NCBI GenBank assembly: GCA_004557285.1
Contig: SFEK01000094.1
Location: 1 to 8,328, forward strand
Direction of reading: 5' to 3'
From: Bacteroidales bacterium
Lineage (GTDB): Bacteria > Bacteroidota > Bacteroidia > Bacteroidales > Bacteroidaceae
DNA: 8,328 nt
The translations under genes and the position numbers were made by a program. Of the stretch, positions 1-6,066 are shown piece after piece. Each line of letters begins with the position of its first letter. Position 1 is the stretch's first letter. The notes beneath the pieces are model-generated. The model was not told the DNA's origin and ran no database searches. It saw only the letters and a list, made by a program, of their open reading frames with translations.

Positions 1-43
1 CAAGCAGCAGCAGTGCCGATATGGCTGTAATAATCTTTGTCAT
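1..43 (-). CDS. 5' end of an unidentified gene with signal-peptide-like N-terminus (partial)
   Basis: An ATG at 43-41 opens a frame that runs off the left edge, reading MTKIITAISALLLL. A short positively charged start followed by a hydrophobic stretch is what a signal peptide or N-terminal membrane anchor looks like, so the product is probably exported or membrane bound. A good Bacteroidetes-type promoter lies just upstream (69-100), which supports this as a real start. Only 14 codons are visible, so no family can be assigned. Confidence 0.6.
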   Translation of the reverse strand, partial: MTKIITAISALLLL

Positions 44-68
44 GTCAGTAAAAAATAATTGGCTTTTA

Positions 69-100
69 CAAAATTACAATGTATTGGTGATGTAACGAAA
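69..100 (-). promoter_or_regulatory. Bacteroidetes-type promoter for the left-edge gene
   Basis: On the minus strand TAATTTTG (76-69) is an exact match to the Bacteroidetes -7 consensus TAnnTTTG. TTTC (100-97) sits 20 nt upstream as a one-mismatch -33 box. Transcription would begin around position 62, giving a leader of about 20 nt before the ATG at 43. It separates the left-edge gene from the upstream membrane-protein gene, although read-through is possible because I see no strong terminator between them. Confidence 0.6.
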
Positions 101-134
101 CTTTTTCATTCTCTTTAAACATTAGGGCTTGGTT

Positions 135-563
135 TTAGTTTTTTTTTGCCTCTTTTTCCAGTTCACTGGCTATTCTGTGTGTAGAATATATTTCAAGCAC
201 GGCAGCCACCAAGAGCAGCACCACCCAGTTGTTGTGGATATAATTCAGGTAGAGCAGATATCCGTTTTTGGCATATTTCATGAACAGAGGAAGGGTGAAA
301 TTATAGGTTGACTCCACCATGAGCAGTGCCGAGCATACAAAGAGGAAGTCGCCCATGAGCATGATTCTTCTCAAGCGTTTGATGGTCAAGTTGGTACCGT
401 GGTAGGCCTGCTGCGCCTGCATGCAGGCAAAGGCCAAAGCTCCGGCCAGGAATATCCATGGGGCATGTACAAATACGCCGAAAACCAGCAATCCTGCGCC
501 CACCACCATCAGGCAAGCGCCTGCAAGCATCACAATGCTCTGCCATTTATTCAGTTTTTCCAT
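135..563 (-). CDS. Small four-helix integral membrane protein, unknown function
   Basis: This frame encodes a hydrophobic protein of 142 residues from the ATG at 563 (MEKLNKWQ). The frame stays open to 602, and the ATG at 572 (MTTMEKL) is a plausible alternative start. Numbered from 563, hydrophobic segments lie near residues 8-31, 35-51, 65-83 and 112-126, with a basic stretch (IKRLRR) after the second and a charged tail ending ELEKEAKKN. This suggests a four-helix inner-membrane protein with no recognisable catalytic motif. The start lies inside the 3' end of the divIC-like gene in another frame (17 nt overlap), so the two are probably translationally coupled and cotranscribed from the promoter at 902-933. 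A run of nine A residues falls in the last codons. I do not recognise a named family; linkage to division or envelope function is inferred only from the neighbour. Confidence 0.85.
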   Translation of the reverse strand: MEKLNKWQSIVMLAGACLMVVGAGLLVFGVFVHAPWIFLAGALAFACMQAQQAYHGTNLTIKRLRRIMLMGDFLFVCSALLMVESTYNFTLPLFMKYAKNGYLLYLNYIHNNWVVLLLVAAVLEIYSTHRIASELEKEAKKN

Positions 564-882
564 CGTTGTCATTTGCTGTAGGTTCGTCATCGCTGAGCAC
601 AAAGATGTCTTCGTCGTCAGCCTTCATAAAATAATTTTCACGTGCAATTTTGGTAATGGCATGAGGATTGCTCTTCAATTCATGCAGTTTGGCCTCGTCA
701 CGTTCATATTGTTTGTTGTATTCATTGATTTGTTCGTTGAGCTCGTTCACGAGCAGTCGGTTCTGCACATGTTTAAGCACGCTGTTCTCGTCAATAAAAC
801 CGATAATGAGCACGGCAACAAAGGACACAATCCAATATTTGTTGTGCCCAAGAAACTTCCATACAGGGTTGAGACTTTTCAT
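547..882 (-). CDS. DivIC/FtsB-type septum formation initiator protein
   Basis: A 111-residue protein built like the FtsB/DivIC family: short cytoplasmic N-terminus (MKSLNPVWKFL), one transmembrane helix near residues 16-30 (YWIVSFVAVLIIGFI), a coiled coil at about 37-68 rich in N, E, K and Q (VNELNEQINEYNKQYERDE), then the typical domain AREN-YFMKADDEDIFVL at 80-96 and an acidic tail. Family members are bitopic proteins that scaffold the divisome with FtsL/FtsQ-type partners at midcell. The frame can be extended to a GTG at 924, but a promoter with correct spacing (902-933) lies inside that extension, so I choose the ATG at 882, which also gives the usual family length. It is the first gene of a two-gene operon and its last codons overlap the start of the membrane-protein gene. 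Family assignment is firm; the choice between divIC and ftsB naming is not. Confidence 0.88.
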   Translation of the reverse strand: MKSLNPVWKFLGHNKYWIVSFVAVLIIGFIDENSVLKHVQNRLLVNELNEQINEYNKQYERDEAKLHELKSNPHAITKIARENYFMKADDEDIFVLSDDEPTANDNDGKTE

Positions 883-901
883 ATTTTCCACAATTCTGCT
901 G

Positions 902-933
902 CGAAGGTAAGCATAATTTCCCACTATATCAAA
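902..933 (-). promoter_or_regulatory. Bacteroidetes-type promoter for the divIC-like operon
   Basis: Minus-strand TTTG (933-930), then exactly 20 nt, then TACCTTCG (909-902), which matches the TAnnTTTG -7 box at seven of eight positions. Transcription would start near 896, leaving a leader of roughly 14 nt before the ATG at 882. Its position decides the start codon of the divIC-like gene, since a start at GTG 924 would place the promoter inside the coding region. Confidence 0.6.
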
Positions 934-1003
934 ATCTTTCCTTTATTTTTGCAGTTTACAACTTACTTTCACTATTCAAAAGTAATAATCAGTCATCAGA
1001 AAG

Positions 1004-1140
1004 CAAGTACTACTGCAATGGACAAGTCAGTACTACTGCGATGGGCAAGTCAGTACTACTGCGATGGACAAGTCAGTACTACTGCGATGGACAAGTCAGT
1101 ACTACTGCGATGGGCAAGTCAGTACTACTGCGATGGACAA
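1004..1140. repeat. Tandem array of 23-bp units with palindromic core
   Basis: Five consecutive full units of 23 bp start at 1023, 1046, 1069, 1092 and 1115. They are preceded by a 19-bp unit (1004-1022) that lacks TCAG and has one further base change, and are followed by three bases of a sixth full unit (CAA, 1138-1140). On the plus strand each full unit runs from CAAGTCAG through TACTACTG to CGATGG plus A or G. It contains CAGTA-C-TACTG, a perfect 11-bp inverted repeat with one central base. The last base varies A/G between units in the order A, G, A, A, G, A, while the other full-unit positions are identical. Because 23 is not a multiple of three and the plus-strand unit has no stop triplet, all three plus frames are open across it. 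I take those frames as accidental. There are no spacers, so this is not a CRISPR array. Confidence 0.95.
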
Positions 1141-1148
1141 ATAAACAA

Positions 1149-1201
1149 CCGACCCGCACCATATCGAACAACAACGTGTGTGCAATATCTGTGCGGGCCG
1201 G
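1149..1201 (-). terminator. Possible hut operon terminator or 3' stem-loop
   Basis: Two 11-nt arms, 1149-1159 (CCGACCCGCAC on plus) and 1191-1201 (GTGCGGGCCGG), are complementary at ten positions. In a minus-strand transcript the odd pair is a G-U wobble, so the RNA stem would have 11 pairs around a 31-nt loop. The stem is followed by TTGTTTAT and then TTGTCC, a moderately T-rich tail rather than a clean T run. It lies about 60 nt past the hutI stop codon, the expected place for an operon end. The long loop and imperfect tail make it a weak intrinsic terminator; it could instead be a 3' RNA structure. Confidence 0.45.
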
Positions 1202-1210
1202 CTATTGTTG

Positions 1211-1241
1211 GGCATCACGGCCGTCGAGGGAGCGTGGTGCC
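1211..1241. other. Short inverted repeat just downstream of hutI
   Basis: Arms GGCATCACG (1211-1219) and CGTGGTGCC (1233-1241) match at eight of nine positions around a 13-nt loop. The mismatch is a U-G wobble in a plus-strand RNA but an unpaired C-A in a minus-strand RNA, so it forms slightly better on the plus strand. It lies between the hutI stop and the larger hairpin. No T run follows on the minus strand, so I do not call it a terminator by itself. Confidence 0.3.
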
Positions 1242-1259
1242 GGATAAAGGCATGCGGCG

Positions 1260-2498
1260 TCAGATCACTTCCTTGCCCTTGAGGAACACCCTGCTGACGA
1301 TGGGCGTGGTATAGGCATACGGAATGAAGCTGACCGAAGGTATCGGTTGGGTGATGAAGAAGTTGGCCACCTTGCCTACAGCTATGGAACCATAGTCGCG
1401 ACTCAATCCCATGGCATAGGCCGAGTTGATGGTGGCGGCATTGATGGCTTCTTCGGGAAGCAGACGCAACTTGATGCAAGCCAACGACACCACAAACTTC
1501 ATATCGCCGGATGGCGTGGAACCGGGATTGTAATCACTCGCCACAGCCACACCCAGTCCGGCATCAATCATCTTGCGGGCCGGGGCAAACGGCATGTTGA
1601 GGAAGAACGAGGTGCCAGGCAATGCCGTGGGCATGGTGACGCTGCCTCGCAAGGTCTCTATCTGCTCATCGGCCATGCTCTCCAAATGGTCAACGGAAAG
1701 AGCCCGATGGGCCACGCCCACCTCTACCCCACCCGACGAAGCCAACTCGTCGGCATGTATCTTGGGCTGCATACCCCATCGGGCACCAGCCTCCAGGATG
1801 CGGGCCGTTTCTTCGGGTGTGAAGAAACCGGTATCGCAGAACACATCGATATACTCTGCCAACCGCTGTCTGCCCACCTCAGGTATCATCTCGTTGACAA
1901 TGAGGTCAACATACTCTGGCTGGGTGTATTGTCTGCCCACTGCATGAGCACCAAGGAAAGTAGATACGATGCGTACGGGCAGAGTTTCTTTCATCCTCCG
2001 GATCACACGGAGCATCTTCAGTTCGTCATCGGGGTTAAGACCGTAACCGCTCTTGATTTCAATACAACCCGTGCCCTTGAGCATCATCTCGCGGGCTCGT
2101 GCCAACGCCTGCTCATAGAGCTGGTCCTCAGACATCGTGTGCAGCAAGTCGGCCGAATTAAGGATGCCACCGCCACGGCGGGCAATCTCGGCATAGCTCA
2201 TGCCACGAATCTTATCGACAAACTCAGCCTCGCGGCTTCCCGCATATACGATGTGGGTGTGGGGGTCGCACCACGAGGGCAACACCATGCCTCCTGCGGC
2301 ATCCACCTCCACATCTACATGCTCACCACGCGCTGCCCAGTCGGCCATCAGTCCGAACGAGGCGATGCGGCCGTCTTCCACCAGCAGCCAGGCATCGTCC
2401 ATCTGTCCCAAACGTGACATCTCGGCACCTTGCAACCGGGGTTTCAGTTCGGTATCTATCCCTACGAGGGTCTTGATATTTGATATCAGCGTGCGCAT
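1260..2498 (-). CDS. hutI: Imidazolonepropionase (imidazolone-5-propionate hydrolase)
   Basis: A 412-residue cytosolic metal-dependent amidohydrolase, the usual family length. It opens the ring of 4-imidazolone-5-propionate to give N-formimino-L-glutamate, the third step of histidine breakdown. Visible signatures are the metal-binding HTH at residues 80-82 (DPHTH), the substrate-loop KSGYGL at 149-154, FLGAH at 181-185, the metal-ligand and catalytic region KIHADE at 246-251, the DH pair at 270-271, and SDYNPG at 321-326 supplying a late Asp ligand. All are intact. The ATG at 2498 gives the standard beta-rich N-terminal segment (LVEDGRIASFG at 39-49). It is the last gene of the hut operon, 9 nt after the hutH stop codon, and the gap holds a TAATCATA element whose first three bases are that stop. 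No Shine-Dalgarno sequence is seen. A cluster of hairpins and the 23-bp repeat array follow its stop. Confidence 0.97.
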   Translation of the reverse strand: MRTLISNIKTLVGIDTELKPRLQGAEMSRLGQMDDAWLLVEDGRIASFGLMADWAARGEHVDVEVDAAGGMVLPSWCDPHTHIVYAGSREAEFVDKIRGMSYAEIARRGGGILNSADLLHTMSEDQLYEQALARAREMMLKGTGCIEIKSGYGLNPDDELKMLRVIRRMKETLPVRIVSTFLGAHAVGRQYTQPEYVDLIVNEMIPEVGRQRLAEYIDVFCDTGFFTPEETARILEAGARWGMQPKIHADELASSGGVEVGVAHRALSVDHLESMADEQIETLRGSVTMPTALPGTSFFLNMPFAPARKMIDAGLGVAVASDYNPGSTPSGDMKFVVSLACIKLRLLPEEAINAATINSAYAMGLSRDYGSIAVGKVANFFITQPIPSVSFIPYAYTTPIVSRVFLKGKEVI

Positions 2499-2502
2499 GG
2501 TG

Positions 2503-2510
2503 TATGATTA
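2503..2510 (-). promoter_or_regulatory. TAATCATA element ahead of the hutI start
   Basis: TAATCATA on the minus strand ends 4 nt before the hutI ATG, and its first three bases are the hutH stop codon. The same octamer occurs at the same distance before hutH and 6 nt before hutU. It may be a non-Shine-Dalgarno initiation element; function is inferred. Confidence 0.35.
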
Positions 2511-3986
2511 TTTCCTCAAGAAATCGATTGACTTCTGGATGTAAGGATACATCACCTCATCGTTGACAATGAAAGGCACCACCTTGCGATATTCTTCGAA
2601 CATCTTCTGGATAATGGGCGATGACTTCAGCGGGCGACGGAACTCCAGAGCCTGGGCTGAGTTGAACAACTCGATGGCCAGCACACGCTCGGTGTTGAGC
2701 ACCACCTTGTAGAGCTTGATGGCGGCGTTGGCACCCATGCTGACATGGTCTTCCTGACCCTGGCATGAAGGTATGCTGTCAACAGATGCAGGATTGCACA
2801 GACTCTTGTTCAGGCTCACCACTGAGGCGGCTGTATATTGGGTGATCATGAAACCGCTGTTCACACCTGGATTGGCCACCAAGAAGCTGGGCAGGCCACG
2901 GGTGCCGGAAACGAGCTTGTAGATACGACGCTCTGAAATGTTGGCCAGTTCGCTCATGGCAATGGCCAGGAAGTCCATAGGCAGAGCTATCGGCTCACCG
3001 TGGAAGTTGCCTGCAGAGATGATGAGGTCTTCATCAGGACATACGGTGGGATTGTCGGTGGCTGAGTTGATTTCGGTATCGATGACCGACTCTACATACG
3101 CCATGGTGTCTTTTACAGAGCCATGCACCTGGGGTACACAGCGGAAAGAATAGGGATCCTGCACATACGACTTGGGTTTCTCCACTATCTCACTGCCGGC
3201 CAGCAGTTCGCGCATACGGGCAGCAGTTTCAATCTGTCCCTTATGCGGGCGCACCTGATGCACAGCATCGGTGAAAGGCTCTACCAGGCCACAGTAAGCA
3301 TCGAGCGACATGGCGGCAATCTTGTCTGCCCAATCGCTCAGACGGTGGCTCTGCAACAATGCCCAAACGGCAAACGAACTCATGTTCTGTGTTCCGTTGA
3401 GCAGGGCGAGACCCTCTTTAGAGGCCAACTGGATGGGTTTCCAGCCCATCACCTGCAGCATCTGCGCACCGGTCATGACCTTGCCCTTGTATTCGACATC
3501 ACCCATACCCACCAGTGGCAACGAGAGATGGGCAAGGGGTACAAGGTCGCCCGAGGCTCCCAATGAACCTTGCATATATACCACAGGCAGAATGTCGTTG
3601 TTGAAGAAATCTATCAGACGCTCCACGGTGTCAAGCTTACAGCCGGAGAAACCGTAGCTGAGCGACTGTATCTTGAGGAGCAGCATGATTTTCACAATCT
3701 CGTTGGGCACACGGTCGCCGGTGCCGCAGGCATGCGACATCATGAGGTTTATCTGCAGCTGGGTGAGCTGGTCCTTGCCGATAGACACATTGCAAAGCGA
3801 ACCGAAACCTGTGGTCACGCCATATACAGGTTTCTCGTTCACGGCCATTTTCTTGTCGAGATATTCACGGCAGCGCAAGATGCGTGTACGGGCATCGTCG
3901 CTGAGTTCCAACTGATAACCGTTGAAGATGATTTCGCCGACACGCTCTATGCTGAGATGCTCGGCTGATATTTGGTGTTTTTTCAT
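2508..3986 (-). CDS. hutH: Histidine ammonia-lyase (histidase)
   Basis: A 492-residue enzyme of the aromatic amino acid lyase family that removes ammonia from L-histidine to form trans-urocanate, the first pathway step, in the cytoplasm. The Ala-Ser-Gly triad that cyclises into the MIO cofactor is at residues 144-146 (GSLGASGDLVPLAH). Other family sites are intact: YGVTTGFG at 55-62 with the catalytic Tyr55, SHACG at 84-88, NGTQ at 197-200, QDPYSFRC at 276-283 with the substrate-binding Arg282, GNFHGEP at 326-332 and QGQEDHVSMG at 409-418. The Ser-His at 84-85 is the histidase type; tyrosine and phenylalanine lyases carry HL or FL here. Length fits bacterial HutH (about 500-510). It is third in the operon, 28 nt after hutU, and the leader contains TAATCATA 4 nt before the ATG. 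The start encodes MKKHQISAEHLS. Confidence 0.98.
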   Translation of the reverse strand: MKKHQISAEHLSIERVGEIIFNGYQLELSDDARTRILRCREYLDKKMAVNEKPVYGVTTGFGSLCNVSIGKDQLTQLQINLMMSHACGTGDRVPNEIVKIMLLLKIQSLSYGFSGCKLDTVERLIDFFNNDILPVVYMQGSLGASGDLVPLAHLSLPLVGMGDVEYKGKVMTGAQMLQVMGWKPIQLASKEGLALLNGTQNMSSFAVWALLQSHRLSDWADKIAAMSLDAYCGLVEPFTDAVHQVRPHKGQIETAARMRELLAGSEIVEKPKSYVQDPYSFRCVPQVHGSVKDTMAYVESVIDTEINSATDNPTVCPDEDLIISAGNFHGEPIALPMDFLAIAMSELANISERRIYKLVSGTRGLPSFLVANPGVNSGFMITQYTAASVVSLNKSLCNPASVDSIPSCQGQEDHVSMGANAAIKLYKVVLNTERVLAIELFNSAQALEFRRPLKSSPIIQKMFEEYRKVVPFIVNDEVMYPYIQKSIDFLRK

Positions 3987-3990
3987 ATTG

Positions 3991-3998
3991 TATGATTA
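3991..3998 (-). promoter_or_regulatory. TAATCATA element ahead of the hutH start
   Basis: TAATCATA lies 4 nt before the hutH ATG. Its neighbouring bases match the hutI copy for two more positions, so the two share TAATCATACA. This is the longest exact match among the operon's gene junctions. Confidence 0.35.
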
Positions 3999-4014
3999 GA
4001 ATGTTTGGTTGTCA

Positions 4015-6033
4015 TTAGAATACACTGTCGATGATGTCGTCGTCCACAAGCTGCGGCATGGTGACGGTAAATCCGGGTGTGCGCTGCATCTCGCGCTCGA
4101 TGCTCCTCACCGAGCCTTCGTTGCGCGCCCAACTTCTACGGGCAATACCGTTGTTCACATCCCAGAACAGCATCTGGCGGATATGGCGGTCGCTGTCTTC
4201 ACCACCGTCGATCACCATACCAAAACCGCCGTTGATCACTTCGCCCCAGCCTACGCCGCCGCCATTGTGGATAGACACCCAGGTGGCACCACGGAACGAG
4301 TCGCCGATGACATTCTGTACAGCCATGTCGGCACAGAACTGCGAACCGTCGTAGATGTTGCTGGTCTCGCGGAATGGAGAGTCGGTGCCCGACACATCGT
4401 GATGGTCACGGCCAAGCACTACAGGGCGTGAAATCTCGCCACGCTTGATGGCCTCGTTGAAAGCCAAGGCAATCTTTGAACGGCCTTCGGCATCGGCATA
4501 GAGGATGCGTGCCTGAGAGCCAACCACGAGCTGGTTCTTGCCGGCTTCACGAATCCAGTGGATATTGTCTTCCATCTGGCCCTGAATCTCCTCTGGCGCA
4601 TTGCGCTTGATTTCTTCCATCACCTCTGCGGCAATGCGGTCGGTCACCGCCAGGTCGTTGGCATCGCCTGATGTGCAGACCCAACGGAATGGGCCGAAAC
4701 CATAGTCGAAGAACATCGGGCCCATGATGTCCTGCACATACGAAGGATAGCGGAACTTGCCGTTGTCGCCCATGATATCGGCACCGGCACGCTGCGACTG
4801 CAGGAGGAAGGCATTGCCATAATCGAAGAAGTACATGCCTGCGGCGGTGAGCTTGTTGATGGCAGCCACCTGGCGGCGCAATGATTCCTGCACACGCTCA
4901 CGGAACAGATCGGGCTGCTCGGCCATCATCTGCTTCGACTCTTCGAGGGTCATGCCCACGGGATAATAGCCTCCTGCCCATGGATTGTGGAGCGAAGTCT
5001 GGTCACTACCCAGATCCACCTTGATGTTCTCTGCAGCAAGGCGTTCCCACAGGTCAACCACATTGCCCACATACGCCATGGACACGGTCTTCTTCTGCTC
5101 CACGGCAGCACGGATAGCAGGTATCAGTTCGTCGAGGTTGTCGTGCAACTCGTCCACCCATCCCTGCGCATAACGTTTCTCAGCAGCCTTGGGGTTGATT
5201 TCAGCCACAACACTCACCACTCCGGCAATGTTGCCGGCCTTGGGCTGTGCGCCCGACATGCCTCCAAGACCCGAAGACACGAAGAGCATACCGTGAATGT
5301 CGTTGCGACCCGGCTGCTGCTTCAACTGCTTGCGGGCGGCATTGAGCACAGTGATGGTGGTGCCGTGAACAATGCCCTGCGGACCGATATACATATAAGA
5401 ACCTGCGGTCATCTGTCCATACTGGCTCACACCAAGGGCATTCATGCGCTCCCAGTCATCGGGTTTGGAATAGTTGGGGATCACCATACCGTTGGTCACC
5501 ACCACCCTGGGTGCATTCTTGTGAGAGGGGAAGAGTCCTAAGGGATGTCCCGAATACATCACGAGTGTCTGCTCGTCGGTCATCTCGCTGAGGTATTTCA
5601 TCACCAGGCGATACTGTGCCCAGTTCTGGAAGATGGCACCATTGCCTCCATACACGATGAGTTCGTGGGGATGCTGTGCCACAGCGGGGTCGAGGTTGTT
5701 TTGTATCATGAGCATGATGGCAGCAGCCTGATCCGACTTGTGGGGATACTCGTCGATGGGGCGTGCATACATCTCATAGCTGGGACGATAGCGGTACATA
5801 TAGATGCGGCCGTAGTCGTGCAGTTCTTTGGCAAATTCAGGAGCCAGGTCCTTATGCAGTTTCTTGGGGAAATACCTCAAGGCATTGCGCAAAGCCAGTT
5901 TCTTTTCCTCTTCGGTGAGGATTTCCTTACGCTTGGGCGCATGGTTGATTTCCTTGTCGTATGGTTTTACCTCAGGCAGCACATCGGGTATGCCTGCACG
6001 TATTTCTTCAGCAAATTGTTCTTTGGTCATCAT
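4015..6033 (-). CDS. hutU: Urocanate hydratase (urocanase), long form
   Basis: A 672-residue NAD+-dependent lyase that adds water to urocanate to give 4-imidazolone-5-propionate, the second pathway step. The tightly bound NAD+ acts as electrophile. Conserved blocks are intact: YGGNGAIFQNW at 128-138, YSGHPLGLFPS at 160-170, VVTNGMVIPNYS at 178-189, GLGGMSGAQPKAGNIAG at 255-271 (dinucleotide-binding region), GSDQTSLHNPWAGGYYPVG at 342-360, FGPFRWVCTSGD at 446-457 with the active-site Cys453, and GRDHHDVSGTDSPFRET at 541-557. Well-studied proteobacterial and Bacillus enzymes are about 555 residues; this one belongs to the longer class of roughly 660-680 residues also seen in vertebrates, with extra N-terminal sequence. 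Translation may begin at either of two adjacent ATGs (6033 or 6030). It is second in the operon, 33 nt after ftcD-fchA. Confidence 0.97.
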   Translation of the reverse strand: MMTKEQFAEEIRAGIPDVLPEVKPYDKEINHAPKRKEILTEEEKKLALRNALRYFPKKLHKDLAPEFAKELHDYGRIYMYRYRPSYEMYARPIDEYPHKSDQAAAIMLMIQNNLDPAVAQHPHELIVYGGNGAIFQNWAQYRLVMKYLSEMTDEQTLVMYSGHPLGLFPSHKNAPRVVVTNGMVIPNYSKPDDWERMNALGVSQYGQMTAGSYMYIGPQGIVHGTTITVLNAARKQLKQQPGRNDIHGMLFVSSGLGGMSGAQPKAGNIAGVVSVVAEINPKAAEKRYAQGWVDELHDNLDELIPAIRAAVEQKKTVSMAYVGNVVDLWERLAAENIKVDLGSDQTSLHNPWAGGYYPVGMTLEESKQMMAEQPDLFRERVQESLRRQVAAINKLTAAGMYFFDYGNAFLLQSQRAGADIMGDNGKFRYPSYVQDIMGPMFFDYGFGPFRWVCTSGDANDLAVTDRIAAEVMEEIKRNAPEEIQGQMEDNIHWIREAGKNQLVVGSQARILYADAEGRSKIALAFNEAIKRGEISRPVVLGRDHHDVSGTDSPFRETSNIYDGSQFCADMAVQNVIGDSFRGATWVSIHNGGGVGWGEVINGGFGMVIDGGEDSDRHIRQMLFWDVNNGIARRSWARNEGSVRSIEREMQRTPGFTVTMPQLVDDDIIDSVF

Positions 6034-6039
6034 GATTGC

Positions 6040-6047
6040 TATGATTA
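6040..6047 (-). promoter_or_regulatory. TAATCATA element ahead of the hutU start
   Basis: TAATCATA ends 6 nt before the first hutU ATG (9 nt before the second), inside an AT-rich 33-nt gap. It is the most upstream of the three copies in the operon. The gap also contains a second ATCATA just ahead of it. Confidence 0.35.
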
Positions 6048-6066
6048 TATATGATATGTGTATGGT

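Noticed and set aside
1004..1140. Possible CRISPR array.
   Set aside because: The 23-bp units are directly adjacent with no unique spacers, and no cas genes are present.
421..1314. A 297-codon plus-strand frame running through the 23-bp repeat array, with a repeating protein pattern.
   Set aside because: It is antisense to the divIC-like gene and to the end of hutI, and the repeat-derived peptide comes only from the absence of stops in the 23-bp unit. It has no recognisable domain.
1347..2417. Long plus-strand frame (356 codons) opposite hutI.
   Set aside because: hutI on the other strand has all family motifs. Long antisense frames are common opposite genes with this codon use, and the product has no recognisable domain.
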